A stretch of 11,110 nucleotides of DNA from assembly GCA_002297415.1 (NCBI GenBank), contig DBKZ01000037.1, forward strand, positions 1,639 to 12,748, in the 5' to 3' direction. The DNA is from Ruminococcaceae bacterium UBA737. GTDB lineage: Bacteria > Bacillota > Clostridia > Oscillospirales > Acutalibacteraceae. The notes beneath the pieces are model-generated. The model was not told the origin of the DNA. It searched no databases and saw only the letters and a program-made list of their open reading frames with translations. Made by a program: the position numbers and the translations under genes. Positions 1 to 3,882 of the stretch are shown here, piece after piece (the first letter of the stretch is position 1; every line of letters begins with the position of its first letter).

Positions 1-115
1 AGGATTAACTGCGTTTTTGCCTTGCTCTGCATAAAAATCTGCCAAGCATAAAAATCAGCGACCTAAAATGAGCTGATTTTCGTGCGGAGTTTTATGCGAA
101 GGATGCAGTGAGACT
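1..115. repeat. Imperfect palindromic intergenic repeat, cut by window edge
   Basis: Bases 1-42 read in reverse complement resemble bases 72-115: both contain GATTTT, then TGC, GAG and GCAGT in the same order, so the stretch is an imperfect inverted repeat with arms of roughly 40 bases. Its centre holds a perfect 9-bp stem (AAAATCAGC at 51-59 with GCTGATTTT at 72-80, 12-nt loop). An 11-bp direct repeat GCATAAAAATC occurs at 29-39 and 46-56, and TTTTATGC at 90-97 can pair with either GCATAAAA. No coding signal was seen. It resembles small palindromic mobile or REP-like elements; the left end may lie outside the window. Confidence 0.5.
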
Positions 116-147
116 GACACCTAACAAAGACGACAAGTTAAAATATG

Positions 148-177
148 CCGAAAAGACGCCATTTTAGGCGGGTTCGG
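148..177. other. Intergenic hairpin upstream of the amidohydrolase promoter
   Basis: CCGAA (148-152) can pair with TTCGG (173-177) around an inner stem CGCC (157-160)/GGCG (167-170) with loop ATTTTA. No U-tract follows on the plus strand, so a terminator role is weak. It could be the tail of the palindromic repeat to its left. Confidence 0.3.
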
Positions 178-234
178 ATTTATTATCGCTTGCCTACCGT
201 AATATTATCACATATTTTCGCAAAAATTTCAATA

Positions 235-262
235 TTGATTTTATTAACATTTATGATATACT
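235..262 (+). promoter_or_regulatory. Sigma-A promoter of the amidohydrolase gene
   Basis: TTGATT at 235-240 and TATACT at 257-262 are separated by 16 nt. Transcription would begin near 269, giving a leader of about 20 nt before the ATG at 289. This position rules out the longer reading frame that opens at 145. Confidence 0.65.
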
Positions 263-288
263 TAAAAATACGAAAGCGGGGCTTTAAA

Positions 289-1038
289 ATGATTATTGAT
301 ATTCACGCGCATATAGGCATCGTAAAAGGAAAATTCAATATGCCGCCCGAATTTCAGCTTGAGGGCATGAAAAAATATAATATTGATTATGCGCTTATCT
401 CAAACATAGCCTGCGGATACGGAAATTATGAGCTTGAGGGAAATATTGAGGCTGTAAAAACCGCAAGAGAAAATAAGGATAAATTAGGCGTCATGCTATG
501 GTGCGCTCCGTCAGAAACTGCCGATATAAAGGCTTTCGAAAAGCTTTATACCGATAACAGGGATATTATAAAAGGGCTTAAAATCCACCCCGATATATCG
601 GGCATAAGAGCCGACAGCGAAGCATTTTATCCTTATTTGTCCTTAGCCGAAAAATATTCTCTTCCCGTGCTTTTTCATACTCAGGACACCGATTTTTCAA
701 AAGTCCGCTATGTTTTAAACGCATCGGAGAAATTCCCCGATGTTAAAATGATTTTAGGGCACATGTCGCTTGCAAGCGATTACAGCGAGGCATTAGAGGC
801 TGTAAAAAATCATAAAAATATTTATGCCGACACCGCATGGGTAAAATCCGACATTATCGAAAGAGCGAAAAATTCCTGCGCCGAGGATAAAATAATGTTC
901 GGCACCGACAGCCCGATAGGCGGTCCCGATACCTACGCAGACCCTGAATATTACCCCGAATACTATAAAAAAACAGGAACCGAAGCAGAAAAGGTTATGT
1001 ATAAAAACGCAATAAGGCTTTTCGGGCTTGAACTTTGA
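289..1038 (+). CDS. Amidohydrolase family protein (TIM-barrel metal hydrolase)
   Basis: A 249-residue amidohydrolase-2 type (PF04909-like) protein, probably a cytoplasmic metal-dependent hydrolase or decarboxylase. The substrate cannot be told from sequence. Visible metal-site and barrel landmarks are the N-terminal HAH pair (DIHAHIG, His6 and His8), GLKIHPD (around 96-102), LFHTQD (His130), LGHMS (His158) and the C-terminal FGTDSP with Asp207. There is no signal peptide or membrane segment in this version. The frame is open back to 145, but the added 48 residues are hydrophobic and basic, unlike the family. The promoter at 235-262 lies inside them, and GCGGGG sits 8 nt before the ATG at 289, so 289 was chosen. 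It stands alone; repeat DNA starts right at its stop codon. The family call is firm; the specific reaction is unknown. Confidence 0.92.
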   Translation: MIIDIHAHIGIVKGKFNMPPEFQLEGMKKYNIDYALISNIACGYGNYELEGNIEAVKTARENKDKLGVMLWCAPSETADIKAFEKLYTDNRDIIKGLKIHPDISGIRADSEAFYPYLSLAEKYSLPVLFHTQDTDFSKVRYVLNASEKFPDVKMILGHMSLASDYSEALEAVKNHKNIYADTAWVKSDIIERAKNSCAEDKIMFGTDSPIGGPDTYADPEYYPEYYKKTGTEAEKVMYKNAIRLFGLEL

Positions 1039-1208
1039 TACCAGATATTAGACAGTAGATTGTAGATACTAGAAAATACCCCTCATACTAGATATTAGAC
1101 ATTAGATGGTAGATGTTAGACTTAAATGAATTTTTATTTAATTTTCGTGCCGATAGGCACACATTGGTCTAATATCTAAAATCTAATGTCTAGCATCTAG
1201 AACGCCAG
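1037..1208. repeat. Near-palindromic TAGATNTTAGAC-rich intergenic repeat, copy 1
   Basis: Bases 1037-1121 are a degenerate run of units like AGATATTAGAC and AGATGTTAGAC. The arm 1088-1121 is the reverse complement of 1167-1200 with about 29 of 34 positions matching. The 45-nt centre carries a small hairpin GTGCC-GATA-GGCAC (1147-1160). The whole could extrude as a cruciform or fold as a long RNA hairpin, possibly ending the amidohydrolase transcript. Bases 1111-1163 match 10891-10943 with only four differences, and 1147-1208 is duplicated at 1336-1397. No gene is seen here. Confidence 0.75.
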
Positions 1209-1335
1209 TTCCCCTCTGTATGCTGACGCATAAGAAGGGAGCCTTTTCTTTAGTTTCAGCAAAACCCAAGCCTCCACTTCAGTTGGAAGGGGAGGTGGCA
1301 AAGCGAAGCTTTGACGGAAGGGTTTGGTTATATCC
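1209..1335. repeat. Structured element between two direct repeats, with GGAGG two-hairpin module
   Basis: This segment lies between the two 62-bp direct copies, as an inserted element might. It begins with a TATGC-TGAC-GCATA hairpin. The core 1261-1325 is bounded by AAAACCC and GGGTTT and holds two adjacent hairpins. The first is CCTCC/GGAGG, with an inner CTTC-AGTT-GGAAG. The second is CAAAGC-GAA-GCTTTG (1299-1313). Similar GGAGG-rich palindromes are common between genes of gut Clostridia (from memory, not searched). No coding capacity was seen. Confidence 0.6.
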
Positions 1336-1397
1336 GTGCCGTCAGGCACACATTCGTCTAATGTCTAAAATCTAGCGTCTAGTATCTAGAACGGCAG
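1336..1397. repeat. Direct repeat, second copy of 1147-1208
   Basis: Same length as 1147-1208 with about eight substitutions. It keeps the small hairpin (GTGCC-GTCA-GGCAC; the loop differs while the stem is conserved) and the run of TCTAATNTCTAAAATCTA units ending in ATCTAGAACG. The two copies flank the segment 1209-1335. Confidence 0.75.
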
Positions 1398-1490
1398 GGG
1401 GATTGCTAAAGATTATAAAGTAGGAAAACAAAGAAAAATCCCTCCACCGCGTCATGACGCGGTCCCCCTCCCTTTAGGGCAAGGGAGGCA
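1398..1490. repeat. GGAGG two-hairpin element; possible terminator for the small minus-strand gene
   Basis: Contains GCTAAAGATT (1405-1414), an A-rich centre, the 18-bp perfect palindrome ACCGCGTCATGACGCGGT (1446-1463) and an 8-bp stem CCTCCCTT/AAGGGAGG (1467-1474 with 1481-1488). The same parts in the same order and orientation occur at 10995-11110. Read on the minus strand, the two hairpins lie just past the stop codon at 1502 and are followed by GGAGGGATTTTT. They could therefore end that transcript, although the T run is 8 nt from the nearest stem. Confidence 0.65.
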
Positions 1491-1501
1491 AAATTTTCGT
1501 T

Positions 1502-1756
1502 TTAATCCTCCTCAAACACCTCTCTTATCAGCCTAACCCCCAACTTAAATCCTGCTGTAAAAGCTCTTACCTCTTCTTCGCAAGAAACCTCGGACTCCGC
1601 TTTTTCAAATGCTTCAAACAAAGCTTTTTGTTTCTCTGTAAGCTCCGCTTTAAATTTATCTTCAAGAAAAATTGCTTTATCAATCGTTTCACCGTCGGTT
1701 ATTTTGCGCTCAAACGGTGCAATGTTTCCGTAATACAGATTTTCTAAAATAGTCAT
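1502..1756 (-). CDS. DUF6809-like small protein, function unknown
   Basis: An 84-residue acidic, mostly helical protein beginning MTILENLYYGNI. It matches, from memory, the pattern of the uncharacterised DUF6809 proteins of Clostridia: an N-terminal LENLYYGNI.PFER motif, a charged central helix and a C-terminal GFKLGVRLI segment. Such proteins are often found near phage or other accessory genes; no biochemical role is known to me. The start at 1756 is supported by an AAAGGAG Shine-Dalgarno 7 nt upstream. The frame extends to 1849, but that would place the promoter elements inside the gene. It is divergent from the small RHH gene at 1944, with 187 bp between them that hold operator-like repeats. 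Regulation by that neighbour is plausible but inferred. Confidence 0.8.
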   Translation of the reverse strand: MTILENLYYGNIAPFERKITDGETIDKAIFLEDKFKAELTEKQKALFEAFEKAESEVSCEEEVRAFTAGFKLGVRLIREVFEED

Positions 1757-1814
1757 GGGTTTTCTCCTTTTCGGAATTTTGATAACATTTAATCCCGTAC
1801 TGTTACCTATAATA

Positions 1815-1843
1815 AAAATAGCAAAAGTGGACCCACTTTTCAA
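1815..1843 (-). promoter_or_regulatory. Promoter of the DUF6809-like gene with embedded palindrome
   Basis: On the minus strand TTGAAA (complement of 1838-1843) and TATTTT (complement of 1815-1820) are 17 nt apart. The perfect 8-bp inverted repeat AAAAGTGG-AC-CCACTTTT (1823-1840) fills the spacer and overlaps the -35, the classic place for a repressor site. The -35 matches consensus well and the -10 only partly. Confidence 0.5.
1823..1840. promoter_or_regulatory. Operator-like palindrome AAAAGTGGACCCACTTTT
   Basis: Two perfect 8-bp arms with a 2-bp centre. A single related half-site, AAAGTGGA followed by ACC, lies at 1884-1894, directly before the -35 of the divergent gene, 60 bp from the matching half of this palindrome. 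The adjacent RHH protein is the obvious candidate ligand; that link is inferred from position only. Confidence 0.5.
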
Positions 1844-1877
1844 GGGCAAATTTTAAAATTTATAAAGTTTGTAAAAA

Positions 1878-1930
1878 GGTCTCAAAGTGGAACCTTGAAA
1901 AATATAAAAAATGTATATATAATGGTCTCA
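1878..1930 (+). promoter_or_regulatory. Promoter of the RHH gene flanked by GGTCTCA repeats
   Basis: TTGAAA (1895-1900) and TATAAT (1918-1923) are separated by exactly 17 nt, a near-consensus sigma-A promoter. The heptamer GGTCTCA occurs at 1878-1884, before the -35, and again at 1924-1930, directly after the -10 and over the probable start point. An AAAGTGGA half-site (1884-1891) also touches the upstream copy. The leader would be about 14 nt. Confidence 0.7.
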
Positions 1931-1943
1931 CGGCGGTGATAAA

Positions 1944-2084
1944 ATGACAGAGAAAGAAGAAGTTAAATTAAGATTACCGAAAGATGTAAAGAAATTGCTT
2001 AAAATAAAAGCAAAAGAAGAAAAAAGAAGCGTAAACAATCTTTTGGAATACATAATCGACGAATATTTAAAAAACAACGGTTGA
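1944..2084 (+). CDS. Small ribbon-helix-helix (Arc/CopG-type) DNA-binding protein
   Basis: A 46-residue lysine-rich protein, MTEKEEVKLRLPKDVKKL and onward. The layout is that of a minimal RHH repressor: a short strand (EVKLRLP, 6-12), helix A (about 13-26, KDVKKLLKIKAKEE), a KRS turn, then helix B (about 30-44, VNNLLEYIIDEYLKN). RHH proteins dimerise and insert the paired strands into the major groove, usually at short repeated operators. ATG 1944 is preceded by GGCGGTGAT at normal spacing and a near-consensus promoter at 1895-1923. It is divergent from the DUF6809-like gene. Operator-like repeats in the shared region suggest that it represses itself, its neighbour, or both. The last codons form the 5' arm of a terminator. 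No tandem toxin gene follows, so a classic toxin-antitoxin role is not supported. Its short length makes the family call moderately rather than fully certain. Confidence 0.75.
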   Translation: MTEKEEVKLRLPKDVKKLLKIKAKEEKRSVNNLLEYIIDEYLKNNG

Positions 2085-2105
2085 CTCTGTCGGCCGTTGT
2101 TTTTT
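2069..2105. terminator. Bidirectional intrinsic terminator between the RHH gene and argH
   Basis: ACAACGG (2074-2080) pairs with CCGTTGT (2094-2100), extended by A-T pairs, with a 13-nt loop. T6 at 2100-2105 follows on the plus strand, and A6 at 2069-2074 gives T6 on the minus strand, so it can end both converging transcripts. The left arm overlaps the last codons of the RHH gene. Confidence 0.8.
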
Positions 2106-2123
2106 CATTTTCCATTTTCAATT

Positions 2124-3500
2124 TTAAATTTTCAATTGATTTTTTATAATTTCAATCTGTTTTTCAACCGAGCCGAGGCCTGTTCCGCCGCGGCTTATTC
2201 TTTTTGCGGCGCAGTTTTCAAGCGAAATAAACTCATAAAGGTCACTCTCAAAAAGCGGACTGAATTTTTTATATTCTTCTAAATGAAGCTCTTCGAGCAC
2301 GGTATCCATGCTGCTGCAAAGATTTACGATTTCGCCCGAAAGCTTATAGGCGCTTCTAAATGGCAGACCCTTTGTTACGAGATAATCCGCAAGGTCGGTT
2401 GCGTTTATAAAGCCCTTGCCCGCCGCCTGTCTCATTTTATCGGTATTGGCTTTTAAAGTTAAAACCATTCCGTTTAAAACCTCAAGGCAGATTTTCACGG
2501 TTTCGCATGCGTCGAACACGCCCGCCTTATCCTCCTGCATATCCTTATTGTATGCAAGGGGCAGACCCTTAAGGGTTGTAAGCATTGCGGTAAGCTCGCC
2601 GTAGACCCTGCCGGTCTTTCCTCTTATAAGCTCCGCCATATCGGGGTTTTTCTTTTGCGGCATTATTGAAGAGCCGGTTGTATAAGCGTCGTCAAGCTTA
2701 ATAAATCCGAATTCAAAGCTTGACCAGAGAATAATCTCCTCGCAAAATCTTGAAAGGTGCATCATTAAAATTGAAAGACAGCTTAAAAGCTCGGCTATAA
2801 AATCCCTGTCGGAAACACCGTCAATTGAGTTTTCGCAAATTCCGTCAAACCCCAAAAGCTCCGCCTCATAAACTCTGTCGGTATTATAAGTCGTTCCCGC
2901 CAAGGCGCAGGAGCCTATCGGAGAAACATTCATTCTCTTTTTGCAGTCTGCTATTCTTCCGATATCGCGCAAAAACATAAAGGCATAGGAAAGCAGATGA
3001 TGTCCGAAAACTATAGGCTGGGCGCGCTGAAGATGCGTATACCCGGGCATTATCGCGCTTTTATATTCCTGCGCTCTTTTAGTCAGAGTTATAATATTTT
3101 CCCTTAAAAGCTCTGAAATTTCATCGCACTGCTTTTTAAGATAAAGTCTTGTATCTAAAGCTACCTGATCGTTTCTGCTCCTTGCGGTGTGAAGCTTTTT
3201 GCCCGTTTCGCCTATCATTTGTGTTAAACACTGTTCAACAAAAGTGTGGATATCCTCGCTCGATTCGTCGATTTTAAGTTCCCCCGAATTAAGCTCCTCT
3301 AAAAGCTTTTCAAGGCCGTTTGTCAGCGCTTTTCCCTCTTCCTCGGTTATGATACCGCATTTCGAAAGCATTTTCGCATGCGCAATGCTCCCCTTTATAT
3401 CTTCACTGTACATCAGCTTATCAATTCCGATAGAAGAATTGAATTCCTCGGCTGTTTTATTTATCTCTCCGCTCGTTCTTCCTGCCCAAAGCTTTGCCAT
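2124..3500 (-). CDS. argH: Argininosuccinate lyase
   Basis: A 458-residue enzyme, matching the usual length of about 460. It splits argininosuccinate into arginine and fumarate, the last step of arginine synthesis, as a cytoplasmic homotetramer of the fumarase/aspartase superfamily. Visible signatures are LWAGRTSG at the N-terminus, HTARSRNDQ (104-112), the general-acid region YTHLQRAQP (His156) and the catalytic-loop signature GSSIMPQKKNPD (276-287). The start at 3500 was chosen because AAAGGTGAT precedes it at normal spacing and the product aligns with family N-termini. The frame opens at 3569, but those extra codons lie across the promoter. No argG is next to it in this window. It follows the abrB-like gene on the same strand but has its own promoter (3552-3580) overlapped by a 12-bp inverted repeat. 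Confidence 0.97.
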   Translation of the reverse strand: MAKLWAGRTSGEINKTAEEFNSSIGIDKLMYSEDIKGSIAHAKMLSKCGIITEEEGKALTNGLEKLLEELNSGELKIDESSEDIHTFVEQCLTQMIGETGKKLHTARSRNDQVALDTRLYLKKQCDEISELLRENIITLTKRAQEYKSAIMPGYTHLQRAQPIVFGHHLLSYAFMFLRDIGRIADCKKRMNVSPIGSCALAGTTYNTDRVYEAELLGFDGICENSIDGVSDRDFIAELLSCLSILMMHLSRFCEEIILWSSFEFGFIKLDDAYTTGSSIMPQKKNPDMAELIRGKTGRVYGELTAMLTTLKGLPLAYNKDMQEDKAGVFDACETVKICLEVLNGMVLTLKANTDKMRQAAGKGFINATDLADYLVTKGLPFRSAYKLSGEIVNLCSSMDTVLEELHLEEYKKFSPLFESDLYEFISLENCAAKRISRGGTGLGSVEKQIEIIKNQLKI

Positions 3501-3533
3501 ATTATCACCTTTTTGAATATTTATGCAAAAATC

Positions 3534-3571
3534 AAATGTCTTTACCGCATTATTATACAGTAAAGACATTT
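3534..3571. promoter_or_regulatory. Perfect 12-bp inverted repeat over the argH promoter
   Basis: AAATGTCTTTAC (3534-3545) and GTAAAGACATTT (3560-3571) are exact reverse complements with a 14-nt spacer. The right arm fills the region between -35 and -10, and the left arm covers the start point to about +12. It does not look like an ArgR box. As RNA from the upstream abrB transcript, it would fold 23 nt past that gene's stop and be followed by GATTTTT, so it could also be an intrinsic terminator. Confidence 0.65.
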
Positions 3572-3580
3572 AAAAGTCAA
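3552..3580 (-). promoter_or_regulatory. argH: Sigma-A promoter of argH
   Basis: On the minus strand TTGACT (complement of 3575-3580) and TATAAT (complement of 3552-3557) are separated by 17 nt. Transcription would start near 3545, about 45 nt before the ATG at 3500. Confidence 0.8.
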
Positions 3581-3593
3581 CTATAATAAATAA

Positions 3594-3866
3594 TTATTCC
3601 GTCGGCTGTTCCTCATCCTTCAAAAGCTTTTCAAGCTTTTCGACGCAAGACGGGCAGACGGTAATTCCGTTTAACTCCACTCCGTCTGTCAGTCTGTCGC
3701 AAAAAGCGCAGGTTGGACGGAATTTCCGCAGAACTATATTGCCCCCGTCCATATAAATCTCGACGCTGTCAATATTAGCCCTGAGCCCCAATTGACACCT
3801 GAGCTCCTTTGGGATAACAATTCTTCCCATGCTGTCAAGCTGTCTGACAATTCCCGTTGATTTCAT
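3594..3866 (-). CDS. AbrB/SpoVT-type transcriptional regulator with zinc ribbon
   Basis: A 90-residue protein. Residues 1-50 form the swapped-hairpin AbrB DNA-binding domain: MKSTGIVRQLDSMGRIVIPK, then ELRCQLGL and IYMDGGNIVLRKF. These proteins dimerise and bind A/T-rich promoters; relatives control stationary-phase and sporulation genes. A C-terminal CAFC (53-56) and CPSC (71-74) pair forms a likely zinc ribbon, a layout common in clostridial AbrB paralogues, followed by a short charged helix. ATG 3866 has GGAGG 8 nt upstream. It lies 16 nt after valS, so it is probably the last gene of the topoisomerase-valS unit, and directly precedes the argH promoter. The targets are unknown. Control of its own operon or of argH is possible but not shown. 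Confidence 0.9.
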   Translation of the reverse strand: MKSTGIVRQLDSMGRIVIPKELRCQLGLRANIDSVEIYMDGGNIVLRKFRPTCAFCDRLTDGVELNGITVCPSCVEKLEKLLKDEEQPTE

Positions 3867-3882
3867 TAAAACCGCCTCCGGT

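Noticed and set aside
145..288. Upstream extension of the amidohydrolase frame (48 extra residues)
   Set aside because: It contains a good promoter (235-262), runs through a hairpin and has no family resemblance; the HAH motif belongs near the N-terminus, as given by the start at 289.
1037..1397. CRISPR array, suggested by repeated TAGAT/TCTAA units
   Set aside because: Units are about 10-12 bp, degenerate, contiguous and in both orientations; there are no regular unique spacers and no cas genes.
1757..1849. Upstream extension of the DUF6809-like frame
   Set aside because: It would code across the promoter and palindrome; AAAGGAG stands 7 nt before the ATG at 1756.
1944..2084. Classic type II toxin-antitoxin operon with the RHH protein as antitoxin
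   Set aside because: The neighbour is divergent rather than in tandem, shows no toxin fold I recognise, and a terminator follows the RHH gene immediately.
3534..3571. ArgR (ARG box) operator at argH
   Set aside because: The inverted repeat does not fit the A/T-rich TGAAT-ATTCA pattern of ARG boxes, so the regulator is left open.
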